A model generated the notes under the pieces. It was not told the DNA's origin. It saw only the letters and a program-made list of their open reading frames with translations, and did no database searches. Both the position numbers and the translations under genes were made by a program. A stretch of DNA of 64,000 nt. Origin: Gracilaria gracilis (Eukaryota; Rhodophyta; Florideophyceae; Gracilariales; Gracilariaceae). The stretch's first letter is position 1; the number at the start of each line of letters is the position of its first letter. Of the stretch, positions 42,732 through 52,441 are shown in pieces. The DNA lies in NCBI GenBank assembly GCA_030374805.1, contig JARGSG010000224.1:62001-126000 (forward strand), given 5' to 3'.

Positions 42732-43211
42732 CCATCTACGGCCATTGATTGGCTTAGACGGCTTGGGGCATCAACGCCCGTGAACGCCCCGACGCAATTT
42801 CTTAAAGGCCCCGGAGCTATAAGCAGAACCCCTACCCCAACCGGATTGTTGCACTTGGTGATTTTCCCACCAATCGTTTAAATTCAAAGAGAGGTGTTGG
42901 CCCCACGGACCCGGATGCGCTTTAAGGTAAAGCTCGTGCATTTTAGACAACTGCACGCTACATTTCGACGGCAGTATACTCTCCTCTCACGTTCTTGCGC
43001 TCCCCCAACGCTCCAAACTGCGCTCCTTGTTACACTCAACCCTAAATTCTGCAACTTCACCCTCTCGTATATTTGCCTTAACATCTTCTTTGTGGCTGCC
43101 GTTTCGCCTTTCATTCACTTGGCTACAATAAAAAAGAAAAGCAGCAATGCCATTGCACCCGCTTTAGCCGTCGACGGTGTTCCCGACGTTCGAGTCTCCC
43201 GCCGGAGTCCT

Positions 43212-44867
43212 ATGAGGAAAACCAACACCTCTACACCTTCATCAGCAAACCCCGCATCTGCAGTTCACCCAAGACCATGTCGCGTCTCGCCCCGTCGTTC
43301 CGGCGCCAGTCCTGCCCGAGATAATAAGGGTGCTTCATCGCTAATTCAAGCGGCTACAGGAAGCTCTCCTGTACTAGCTGTTCCCCTTCGCCGCAGTCCC
43401 AGGAAGCACTCCACGTCGACAGGAAGCCACTCCCGTTATGGTTTGTCTTCCGATAAGGGCTTAATACCAGTTACGTCATGTGCCGCCAAGCCGCGCAGTT
43501 CTAATGCTCTCGGATCTTCTTCGGCCGTCACCGTTTCGCCCTACAACGACCAAAAGTTCAAAGAGACTCGGATTCGATATATGTATTCGTTTCTCTTGAA
43601 AAAAAGGGTAGAGGTCTTGAAGAAAATCTGTAAGCCGTTCAAAGTCGTTGTGCATAATCGAAAGCACGGACAGCTCGTGGCCGGAATTATACTCTTTCTC
43701 CACCTTAAGAGTTTGGATGGAGTCAGTATTAGGGACTGCATCTCCTTGAATGACGAACTCGGGCCTTTTTTTACATGGGAGGATGAATGTATCGCAATGC
43801 GTGCTGCGTTAACGGAGTTGCCTGAAGTTGGAGATTTCGTGAACATGCTTCACAAAAATGACCGCAAAGGGATCGAAAAACAACTACAACATTATCAGCG
43901 AGCAGGTCAGGAAGAGTCTGGATTTCCTCTTACCCAGGAGGATCCGTCGGGTCACAAGGACCCGCCATTGAGCTTGAATGAGTTTGCAAGGCTCATGATT
44001 ATTCTGCGAGATGACGAACAGGCGAAAAACGCCCTGGCCAACGCGTACGGTAAAACGCTTTCCAAATCGGAGCTGGACTACAAGGTGAATCGCCAATCAT
44101 ACTGGTTAGTCGTCGCCAACAGGTTCAACGATAGGCATGTTAACTCCAGTCACAGCTTCGCAGGGAAATTGGATGGCGTTGACTCGAATCGAAGACCTCT
44201 CTGCTACCGAAGTGCAACAGTACTTAAAAAGCAATTCGACGGTATTCGCCAGTTTACTACTATTGTAAGGGCAAATTGGTCAAAGTCTGGCCAAAATGAC
44301 CCAACCAATATCACCTCGTTTATGGATAGAACGGCTGGGGGAGACCTAACCGCTGAATCAAAGCGTGCTTATGTGTTTTGTATTGTGTCAGGATTGGGAA
44401 CTGAAAACGAGGCTGACCACCTACTTGTTACGGCTTCAAAGCTTATTGAGGAGGACGATGGTGGAGTTGAGGAAGGTCTACTCGGAGGTATAGAGGGCAA
44501 TGCAGCGTTTGGCCATAGAGGTTCGAGTGCAAGAACGAGTGGGAGCAAGAAAGAACTTTGCGATATATCGAAGGAGATGAATCGATCCAACAATATCTCC
44601 GAAGCGAATCAAGAATTAATGAAAGAGCACTTGGCGCTAGAGCGAAAGAAAATAGAGGGGCCAAAGAAGTCTTTTGAAGAGCGGGATATGGAGGAGTTCG
44701 AGAAAGTTGTTAAGCTTTCTTCCATGCTTGTGCAGAGCTCTGACGCACTAAAGAGAGCTCGTGACCTACATGACAAGGAAATCGTCGCATCCTTGGAACA
44801 AACGCATACAAGGCTGTTGAAGAAGTTCAAGTGTATGACTGAAGAGGAAAGCAAAGATGCATCTTAA
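43212..44867 (+). CDS. Harbinger Myb/SANT-like DNA-binding partner protein
   Basis: Uninterrupted frame. The ATG at 43212 gives 551 residues, and the frame is open back to 42894. The head is Ser/Pro/Arg-rich with basic SPRR-like motifs (RRSPRK). The middle has a helical region. The segment about 290-380 (SYWLVVANRFNDRHVN, then SATVLKKQFDGIRQFTTIV, then NWSKSGQND) has the Trp spacing of Myb/SANT or NAM-associated trihelix proteins encoded by PIF/Harbinger elements. A long charged coiled coil closes the protein (about 440-540). In characterised Harbinger systems the Myb-like protein brings the transposase to the nucleus and to the transposon ends. Assignment combines fold pattern and position in the same element. 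Confidence 0.65.
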   Translation: MRKTNTSTPSSANPASAVHPRPCRVSPRRSGASPARDNKGASSLIQAATGSSPVLAVPLRRSPRKHSTSTGSHSRYGLSSDKGLIPVTSCAAKPRSSNALGSSSAVTVSPYNDQKFKETRIRYMYSFLLKKRVEVLKKICKPFKVVVHNRKHGQLVAGIILFLHLKSLDGVSIRDCISLNDELGPFFTWEDECIAMRAALTELPEVGDFVNMLHKNDRKGIEKQLQHYQRAGQEESGFPLTQEDPSGHKDPPLSLNEFARLMIILRDDEQAKNALANAYGKTLSKSELDYKVNRQSYWLVVANRFNDRHVNSSHSFAGKLDGVDSNRRPLCYRSATVLKKQFDGIRQFTTIVRANWSKSGQNDPTNITSFMDRTAGGDLTAESKRAYVFCIVSGLGTENEADHLLVTASKLIEEDDGGVEEGLLGGIEGNAAFGHRGSSARTSGSKKELCDISKEMNRSNNISEANQELMKEHLALERKKIEGPKKSFEERDMEEFEKVVKLSSMLVQSSDALKRARDLHDKEIVASLEQTHTRLLKKFKCMTEEESKDAS

Positions 44868-45181
44868 CACTTTCATGGTTTTCTCTTGTACATCTTCGAT
44901 TGCCGTGCTTCATCGCCCTTTCGTGGTGGGACTACCGATCATATTGCCTCCTTTAGCGTTTACGATTTCTACTGCTACACGTGCTTGTTTATTTGTGGTT
45001 TTACGTTTTCTTTCTTAAAGATGTATTGTCTCCGTTCCAACTGTTTCCTCTTTCTCCTCTGTGCTCCCCTTTCTCTCCATCCAATGCAGGGTCTTCTGAC
45101 ATCTTCTGTTTGTCCAGTTTAGGAGAATCAACTTCACCGTTGCATACAGAGTCAATCAGAATGCCTTCTTCTTTCTTGACA
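44868..45181. other. Gap between Myb-like gene and MSH2 fragment (convergent)
   Basis: About 314 bp; too short to hold the missing MSH2 ATPase domain. Pyrimidine-rich, nothing else seen. Confidence 0.4.
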
Positions 45182-47026
45182 TCAGTTTCTCTCGATTTTG
45201 TCACCACGGTTATCACCAGCTCCATTTGCTGAGCTCCCATCTGGGTTCGTCAGAGATGAGAAGGTGAGTTTATGCGACCCGTTTTGAAGGTCATCACTTT
45301 TTTTGTCTCCTCTCAAGCTATTAACACCGTTTTCTCGTTCGTGGTATTGACCAGCAATCTCTTGGTATGCAGAAGAAAGTCTTTGCAATCCTCTGGTTTG
45401 AAATCGGACGCCATCCTTTCTGGTTTCCAACACTATAAACTGTTTCTTACCACGAATAAGCTTCTCCTCCTTGCGAGTGAGTCGGAAAATGTAGCCCAGA
45501 TTATCCTTTCGCTCGAGCTTGAGTGAGTCATTCTTCAATCCAGAAATAGAGTTCATGCATTTCTGATACTCAGTATCTATGTCACCAAGGATATTATCTT
45601 GTTGTTCTCGCAGTTCTTGGAGGTCAGGATGAACGGAGGAGCTGAGCACAAACTCCCCGTTTTCAATTTGCTCCAGATCGATAGTGGTTTCCACTAATGC
45701 CTCGAAGTTGGCCAGTTCCGATACCAGTTTTCGAAGAGGATCAGAAAAACGCTCCTTCAACAATGTGTTTCGATCATCACTAATAAGGTCATCACATAGG
45801 AACGGAAGACGAATAGAGCATTGATAGAGCCGAACGACATCCTGCAGAGAGGCCTTAGCACCTTGGGTCTTTGTAAACCGTGTACAAAAGACGTTCAAAT
45901 CCGGTAATTTGTTTATGTGGTCGTCAAGAATCGCTTCCCGACGACGTTGATTGCGTAGAAACGCATCGACGATGTTCAATCGTTCATTGATAGCATCGAC
46001 ATCCTGCAGGGGTTGAGAAAGCCATCTACGCAACAAACGAGAACCCATAGCGCTCTTTGTCTTCTTCATGAGTCCAAATAAACTGGCTCTGTGACCACCA
46101 TCGCCCGGATAAGGGAGTATATTGAGAGCCCGAATGGCAGCATTGTCAAGATGCATATACGCGGACGTGGTAAGTTGTTTCATCTTGACCTTACCCTCTC
46201 GACTGGTATCTCTTAACAGACCAGTGTATTCAATGATGGCACTGATGGCCGATACAACTACTGGCGTATCTAAGAAGTTGGAAAAAATATGCTTTGAACC
46301 GACGAGTTTCTCCAAATCCGATGGCACATCTGCTGGATTGAATGAACGTTTCTTAAGAGAGGTGCTTGCAACGCCGCATTTCGTGAGCACATCGTGGAAC
46401 TTAGCCATCTCAAAATCAGAAGCGTCCGAGTCACAAAATAGTGTCTCTCTTGCATTTGTCGCGACGATGATTGTCTCCAGGTTTGAGAAGGAATCATCTT
46501 CCATGACATGCACTACAGAAAGCGAAGAAGAGGCCTCATCCCATGAGCATACGCCCATAAGCCGCTGCCCTTTCTGTCTGACGATTCGAATGCTGATGAC
46601 AGATCCATCATCCAAGGTAGCGCTTCGAGAATCGCCCAACCATGACTCCAAAGAAGAAAGATTACCCGGCGAAGCATCCATTCTAGAGACAATACGACCA
46701 TCTGTACGAACGCCCCATACATGTATCTTGAGACCATTCTGTAAGGCTATTGAGGCAAGTGTACGAGCGGTGCGTACGTCGAAATGTAAAGTGGGGAGAG
46801 GCGGTGATGCTGGAAGATCTGATGGGGTATGAAAATCATTTGGGAGGAACCGTGCCGCTCGTTGGGTATGGATGGGGCCGTGCACGGGATATTGGTTGTT
46901 CCGGTGCTCGAAGAGAGCTAGCGTGGATTCAGACCTTAAGGCGGAACTTGCTGCGCGGGCGAAGCGGTTGAGTGTGGCGGAAGAATCCAGGTGAAGGGCA
47001 GCGGCCGTGGGGTTGTCGGCGGTCAT
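45182..47026 (-). CDS. MSH2 N-terminal two-thirds, lacking the ATPase domain (captured host gene)
   Basis: 614 residues from the ATG at 47026, which coincides with the natural MSH2 start region. The order follows MSH2: mismatch-binding-like domain (about 1-120, ends RMDASPGNLSSLESWLGD, matching ASPGNLSQFED of MSH2), connector (DDSFSNLETIIVAT), lever (LDNAAIRALNILP; SLFGLMKKTKSAMGSRLLRRWL; QPLQDVDAINERLNIVDAF), and clamp (LVETTIDLEQIENGEFVL; FRLTRKEEKLIRGKKQF). Homology fades at about residue 550 (SSAYQEIAGQYHE), then a Ser/Asn/Asp tail runs to the stop. The P-loop ATPase and helix-turn-helix domains (about 300 residues in the family) are absent and there is no room for them. The frame is intact. 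In MSH2 the missing part drives ATP hydrolysis and MSH6/MSH3 pairing. Confidence 0.85.
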   Translation of the reverse strand: MTADNPTAAALHLDSSATLNRFARAASSALRSESTLALFEHRNNQYPVHGPIHTQRAARFLPNDFHTPSDLPASPPLPTLHFDVRTARTLASIALQNGLKIHVWGVRTDGRIVSRMDASPGNLSSLESWLGDSRSATLDDGSVISIRIVRQKGQRLMGVCSWDEASSSLSVVHVMEDDSFSNLETIIVATNARETLFCDSDASDFEMAKFHDVLTKCGVASTSLKKRSFNPADVPSDLEKLVGSKHIFSNFLDTPVVVSAISAIIEYTGLLRDTSREGKVKMKQLTTSAYMHLDNAAIRALNILPYPGDGGHRASLFGLMKKTKSAMGSRLLRRWLSQPLQDVDAINERLNIVDAFLRNQRRREAILDDHINKLPDLNVFCTRFTKTQGAKASLQDVVRLYQCSIRLPFLCDDLISDDRNTLLKERFSDPLRKLVSELANFEALVETTIDLEQIENGEFVLSSSVHPDLQELREQQDNILGDIDTEYQKCMNSISGLKNDSLKLERKDNLGYIFRLTRKEEKLIRGKKQFIVLETRKDGVRFQTRGLQRLSSAYQEIAGQYHERENGVNSLRGDKKSDDLQNGSHKLTFSSLTNPDGSSANGAGDNRGDKIERN

Positions 47027-47029
47027 GTC

Positions 47030-47539
47030 GGATGTAGAGATTTGAGAGAGTGAGATGTCACAAACACACAAAACCCACACTAGCTGATCAACATAACCTG
47101 CATTTCGAAGTATTCTGCACAAGTTGTCGTATATGTACCCATCATCTTCAGTATACCACCACCCCACGCACAACCCCGATCCTGCAATAGCATGTTGGAT
47201 GGCCCCTAGTACACTAGACACAAAACGTTTGAGAGCATGGGTAAGAAAAATAGTCTTGCTTCCTTGTCCTTGTGCAGATATCAACCCATCACCATTCTCA
47301 TTCCTTCTTTCAGATGGTATGTAGTTGCGTACAAGAGTTTGAAAGAAAGCTTCAGTCTCACTTGCCTCCCAGGCCTTGCGAGCTGCGATATCCAAAATTA
47401 AGTCATGTAGCTGCACATACACTGAACCACCGATTCTCTTCTTTTGCACAACCGAAACATCACCAAACGATTCTACCACACTCCTGGTTGCTCGTATTGT
47501 ATCCAAGTTCCACAGCTTTTGCAACATCTCTACTGGCAC
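47030..47539 (-). pseudogene. NLR/STAND (NB-ARC winged-helix) fragment fused in frame to MSH2
   Basis: This region lies directly upstream of, and in frame with, MSH2. It encodes LWNLDTIRATRSVVESFGD, VYVQLHDLILDIAARKAWEA and WYTEDDGYIYDNLCRILRNAGYVDQLV. The order (winged-helix of NB-ARC with the LHDL core, then the DDGYxxxNLxxHLxxAG helical linker before a repeat domain) is typical of STAND ATPases of the APAF1/NLR type with WD40 or TPR tails. The nucleotide-binding P-loop part is missing. It is an internal fragment of a larger host gene. The combined frame has 785 codons from the ATG at 47539. Whether this fusion is translated is unknown. Confidence 0.6.
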
Positions 47540-47689
47540 AGATTGCTGCTATTGAAGCACGCAAAGGGCACGAAACCAGTATCTAAACTTTCCCTGTCCA
47601 TTCCGGTTTTCAAGCACTTCAATAGATAAATCCACAATCTTTGTTAATGTACCATAGTCCTCTACCTCCTACACCACCGCAATGCACTC

Positions 47690-48250
47690 CACGCTCTGAC
47701 CTATTTACTCCGGACAACTCGAATACGGTAGCCTCCAATAATGAGATGACTTGATCTGCCATTGCTTCCGCAGAAATTATTCTGCAGTCCATGTGACACG
47801 CAAGGAAGCGAAGGGCTCGGCGAGCAGCACTTGATTTTCCTGCTCGCAGGTGAGTCTCAAATTCCTTAGCCACAGTTTCAACGAGCCGTTTCCCAAGTTC
47901 TTGAGTAACGGCTCGCTTCCGCATGTCAAAAGCCCAGTCACTGTAGCGTAGAAAGTTGACTTAATGGGTAGCGCAACCGCGCAGCGGGATATGCTATGAA
48001 CGACGAACTTCACAGCATGCGGATTGGTTCGCATCCTTGTGCAAGACGCGCTGCACATACTCTCAATATCTCGAGAAATGGCACCAAGATCATCGCCGCC
48101 AATAGACTTGTCTGCTAACTTTGCGTAAGCATTGAGTGTGTCAAGACGTTCTTCTTCTTCGGGCGTTTCAAGGTCCGTTGGACTGAACTAATGACCTGAC
48201 CGAGGCGGGGCTTTCTTGGGCTGGATGGCTCCACTGCTGCTCTGGTCCAT
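47690..48250 (-). pseudogene. CBP80 (NCBP1) N-terminal MIF4G fragment
   Basis: Segments of one protein appear in order on the minus strand. MDQSSSGAIQ (48250) runs on in the same frame past one TAG (48188-48190) to LDTLNAYAKLADKSIGGDDL and LPIKSTFYATVTGLL. After a shift of frame near 47.93 kb comes QELGKRLVETVAKEFETHLR and ALRFLACHMDCRIISAEAM. The latter parts follow the MIF4G pattern of the large nuclear cap-binding subunit (IYTTLVGLLNARNYNF; AVYLVRFLSDLVNCHVI). CBP80 with CBP20 binds the m7G cap of nuclear RNA. Only the first of its three MIF4G domains is represented. Stop and shift make it a relic. It lies just upstream of the NLR-MSH2 fusion on the same strand. Confidence 0.6.
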
Positions 48251-48962
48251 TGGGAAAGGGCATTGAACCAAGAGACACGAACTCTCTACAATGATATCTG
48301 AAATATCGTGCCGATCGCAAAGAAAAGAAGAGAGTTTCCGACGCGTGTCCCTCAACCGAAACTCTAGTAAAGATTTCCACGAACTTGAACCCAAGAAAGT
48401 ACCCTTTATACTCTTTTGTTCATCGACTTGAACCAGCTACCCTCAAGCGGCTCCACATATCCTACCTTCGGTAAATGTCTTCATCGTCTACCCAACGGCA
48501 AAGATGTAGACATGTGGAGTTATCAAGGTGGATCTATGCTGGCGGTCTACTTCGATGCCCCGTACACGTTTCAAAAAGAGCTTCTAAAACCGCTTTGCAC
48601 ATCGACAACAAGAAAACTGCGTTCGTTCGTTTGTTGTACCCTTGGTAGTCGTCGTCAGACGGCATAGAAACCAGCACTGCGTCGCATCGCCTGCGCCGTC
48701 TTTTCCTGCGTCGTCGGAGGGAGGGGGGGTCGCCGCGTGCGTCGTCAGCGGGGCGCCGTCGGCGGGAGCGCAAGCGGCGCCCCTGCGCACCCGCTATGAT
48801 ATCGTTTACAAGGCATTGTGTAGCCACCCCTCTACTCACGGTTCGCCATTTGATGTTGTTGCACGAAACATCTTGATACCGTCGCTTCTTGCGGATCGTC
48901 GACAACTGCCGCTTGCTACCGCCTCACCCTGAGTAGAAACAATTGCAACCGCTTCATGCAAG
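48251..48962. other. Transposon interior between CBP80 relic and transposase
   Basis: GC-rich in its second half (48660-48790). A minus-strand frame (about 48394-48255, SWKSLLEFRLRDTRRKLSSF) may be another short host fragment. It should also hold the transposase promoter. Nothing firmer seen. Confidence 0.25.
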
Positions 48963-50222
48963 ATGACATCGGTTTTCGTTTCCCTGCAATTGGACGAGCT
49001 TAATCGGTCTTCTGTCTTACGAAAATCAGGTCTACGAATCCAAAAGGTTTTGGAAAAGAGTTCATCCTCTACGAAGTCCCACAGATCCCCGCGGGAGACG
49101 CGCAGAAATGTTACCTTTGAATCGATAACTGATTTTCTCAGCGATTCCGCATTCAGACGAGACTACCGCATGACGCGCCCATCGTTCTACAAACTGGTGG
49201 CAATGGTTCAGCCGTTATTGAAGAAAAGCGACGAAATGGGAGAGCGATCTGGGAGACCTACTTTATCAGTTGCTACACGGCTCGGTATCACATTGAGTCG
49301 CCTTGCTGGCGGATCAATGGATACAATCCATCAACTATTTCGGACCCAACGTTCTACGGTCTACTACGTGTTTTTGCAGACTTGCGTTGCGTTATCCCAC
49401 GTCTTGAAGCTCCCAGGTATATCTGACAAACACGAAGATTTGGCAGAGCTTTCGAAGGGCTTTAAAACATCCAGATCGTTTGTTAGTCCACTTACTGGTT
49501 GCATTGGGGCTATTGATGGCATAACAATAAAAATAAAGCCCCCACGAAGAAACGCCGCTAAATATTGGTGCAGGAAAGGCTACTACGCTATTCCTGTTCA
49601 AGCCGTTGTGGATTATGCAGGTCGTTTCTTGTTTGCTTCCGCGAAATGTGTGGGGTCTACGCATGATTCGTTGGCATATGCTGCCTCTAAGCTGTCACAA
49701 TTTTTGGGTGGGCAAGACTTGCCGACCGAATTCTGGTTAGTGGGCGACGAGGCCTATGTTTGTACTGACAATTTGATAACCCCAATTCCTGCATCACAGG
49801 TGTGTTTTGGGTATGAGAAAGCGTTTAACTACTTTTTATCCTCTTTGCGCGTGCACGTGGAGCAGGCATTCGGTCGGTTGGTAACGAGGTGGAGGATTCT
49901 TCAAAGCCGACTTAACTATTCTGTTAGCCTCAACGCAAGCATAATTGTGTTATGCATGAAGTTGCAGAATTTTTGCATCGACGAGGGCGACAAGAAGGGG
50001 CGTTGGTTTGCCCCTGCTGAACGTCAAGCGTTGGAAAAGGACGTACGGGAATGGTACACCGCTTCCAAGGAGGGTTTAATTGATATGGCAAATGCTTCTC
50101 AGGAAGAAGGTCCGCAACCGGAGAGTATACGCTCGACAAGGAAGCGGAACGAAATGGTGAATATTATTCGCAGCCGCAACTTGCAACGCCCTGGGTTGAG
50201 GGGCGTACCAGAGCCGCTTTGA
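48963..50222 (+). CDS. PIF/Harbinger DDE transposase (HARBI1-like, DDE_Tnp_4)
   Basis: 419 residues, uninterrupted. An N-terminal helical region (FRRDYRMTRPSFYKLV) and helix-turn-helix (RLGITLSRLAGGSMDTIHQLF) precede the catalytic domain. The triad is complete: D185 (GCIGAIDGITI), D262 (WLVGDEAYV) and E300 (VHVEQAFGRL), with 37 residues between the last two, as usual for the family. GSTHDS and NYSVSLNASIIVLCMKLQNFC also fit HARBI1-like proteins. It catalyses cut-and-paste transposition at the TIRs of this element. The intact frame next to matching TIRs suggests recent activity. Confidence 0.9.
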   Translation: MTSVFVSLQLDELNRSSVLRKSGLRIQKVLEKSSSSTKSHRSPRETRRNVTFESITDFLSDSAFRRDYRMTRPSFYKLVAMVQPLLKKSDEMGERSGRPTLSVATRLGITLSRLAGGSMDTIHQLFRTQRSTVYYVFLQTCVALSHVLKLPGISDKHEDLAELSKGFKTSRSFVSPLTGCIGAIDGITIKIKPPRRNAAKYWCRKGYYAIPVQAVVDYAGRFLFASAKCVGSTHDSLAYAASKLSQFLGGQDLPTEFWLVGDEAYVCTDNLITPIPASQVCFGYEKAFNYFLSSLRVHVEQAFGRLVTRWRILQSRLNYSVSLNASIIVLCMKLQNFCIDEGDKKGRWFAPAERQALEKDVREWYTASKEGLIDMANASQEEGPQPESIRSTRKRNEMVNIIRSRNLQRPGLRGVPEPL

Positions 50223-50349
50223 TGTGTGTGTGGTAAATCAAATACTGCGTTGTGGAGCAATAGCAGCTGTCTCAACTTGTAGCAATACGACGTGTTTCGT
50301 ATCTGATCTTCTCTCGTCTAAAGCAACAGTAAGAATGGGGGCTTGCAGT

Positions 50350-51713
50350 TTCCGTCGTCCATCAAACTTTGGCTCAAAAGACAGCGATCGACCCCAGTCG
50401 TGTCCTTTTCATGGCCGACTTGGGTCTAGCCTCACTCTGGAGAGACCTGTCTAAACCAGGAGGCCACATTGCATATGGCCAGCGAGTGGATCAATTTTTG
50501 GGTACCGTGCGCTACGCCTCTGATAATGATCATCACGGCCGCTGGTTGTCGAGACGTGATGATTTAGAGAGTCTGGGTTATATGTTGTTATACTTGTTCA
50601 ATGGTTCACTACCATGGCAGGGCTACTCGGGCGAGGACAAGAACATGCAGGTTTGTGAGACAAAAGGTCGCATGATCGTGGAGGCTATGTGCCGCGGTGC
50701 ACCAGAAGTGCTCCAATACTTCTTGGCCTATGTGCGCCTGATGAAATTCGAGGAGTCCCCTGATTATGACTATCTAATGTTGCTACATGACAGTAATCGG
50801 GGAATCAAGGAGATCAAAAAGCTTTTGATAGCTCAGGAGAAGGAACAGCTTGGTTCACCTGAAATTCATCAACCCATTGTTGGTTCAAAGAGAAAGCAGC
50901 GCGATCTTGATGACGTTGGCGCACCTTTGGTCAAGAAGCACAAAGTTGTGCTGCCGAAGCGAATCAAGACTCATCAGTGGATTATTGTATCCACAAGCGC
51001 GAACGAACCTTTCACCGCAGACTCAATGCTACACCTCTCATACCTCGTGCCCCAATTTATTCAAGGGAGTTGAGAGAAAGTGGGGACTGTTCATGCGGAT
51101 AACGTGTCTCAACTTTGCTGGAGGTATGTGGACTGCAGTGCTTAACTCGCGCAATTCTGGCTATATGGAACAAGCATTGCATTACCGCAATAAACCGGAC
51201 TTTCCGCGAGAGTGGGTTCGTCAAAAGTGGGAACAGTCGTACTTCATTACCTCTGTGGCTGGCAATGAAGGTTGTTGGGGAGTTGTGTGCTCTACAATGC
51301 AACGGGGACGTAAGTACAAACAGCAATCTTATATTGTGTCGGCGACGTTCCCTTCCAAGTGGATCGCAGACAAATGGAACGCCGACTTTCATATTACCTC
51401 TATTGCAACGCAGGGTCGCTTGCAGATGCAGTGGTGTGTCGTCATGTCGAGAGGCGCCCCATACAAGGATCAATGTGTTGAACTTGACTTTCAATACCCC
51501 GCGCACTCTATCCATGCTCGATGGGACGAGGACTATATGATTACCGCTGTTGCCTGCACCCAAGAGCAATGTGCGTTTGTTATGTCAAGAGGAGCAAGTT
51601 ACGGTGAAGAACAGCGGTGCACCCGTACCTCACACGGGCCTCTACACAAAATACGGGAAGATTGGAGCGATTCTCTCTACGGAACTTGTCTGTCATACGG
51701 TCGAGTAAGCTAG
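50350..51713 (+). pseudogene. MUT9-like casein kinase (MLK/PPK) C-terminal fragment
   Basis: The reading starts just after the catalytic loop, with the DFG-equivalent MADLGLASLWRD, then RVDQFLGTVRYASDNDHHGR, SRRDDLESLGYMLLYL and GSLPWQGYSGEDKN, as in plant/algal MUT9-like CK1 kinases. The frame ends at 51073. The continuation is in another frame from about 51050 to 51713, with WVRQKWEQSYFITSVAG, FPSKWIADKWNADFHITSIA, VVMSRGAPYKDQCVELDF and WSDSLYGTCLSYGRVS, matching the C-terminal repeat domain of MLKs. The N-lobe and catalytic loop are missing and the frame is broken, so it cannot be an active kinase. In plants MLKs phosphorylate histone H3 and clock/light components. Here it is cargo captured 3' of the transposase. 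Confidence 0.75.
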
Positions 51714-52441
51714 GCACTTCGAGAGCCGCGTTGTGTGATTGTCAGGCCACTCTACGCTTCTCGCTTTCCTGCGACCAGTCGTATGAATCCTCGAGCTGCA
51801 CAGTTCTTGTGCATATGACGTTTTGATGCTGAGGTGGCCTTCTTCGGGGTATCTAGCATGTTGGTTACAGGGGTTTTCTACACTGAACACTGGCCGCATG
51901 CATCGAGCCCAAGCTAGGTGGCCCTATGGAGATTACGCAGATTAGCGACATACGGTATCGTTTTAGAAAAAGTTGGTAACGCTACGTGCCCCGCCTAACA
52001 TGTTTGGGAACAGGGGTAGCTCCCACTTGGTGTCATTTACCTGGGGTGCAGAGAAGCAGGAACTGCATCAGGGGGAAATAGGAGAGATGGAAAGACTGTT
52101 TTGCCCCGATGTCGAACGCTCTCTATCCACACATTGGTTACATAGGGTCTGCTTCAACAAAATACACGAGCTTTGAAGGTTTCTTTTGGGTGACCTCTCC
52201 CCAACTTGGAGTGTAACCCATCCTAAATGACATAAGCTTCATTGTTCGCCCTGTTACAATTTTGAGATATACCTTTGGTAAGGTATCGTTTGGCATCGTC
52301 TTGTGCGCATATGATGTGATGAGAACTGGGATATCGTGGTTTTAGTTTAACCTCTGTCTTCGAAGGATCCTGAAACTGCGGGGGTCATTCGTGCTAGGAC
52401 TCCATTTCTAGAGGTCTTGCGTGCGCACGGTCAAGTATCAC
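51714..52441. other. Transposon interior, nothing recognised
   Basis: About 730 bp between the kinase relic and the METTL6 relic. No domain or repeat recognised. Confidence 0.3.

Noticed and set aside
45182-47539. MSH2 as the normal host gene at its native locus
   Set aside because: The ATPase domain is absent with only about 310 bp before the next gene, it is fused to an unrelated NLR piece, and it sits between matched Harbinger ends.
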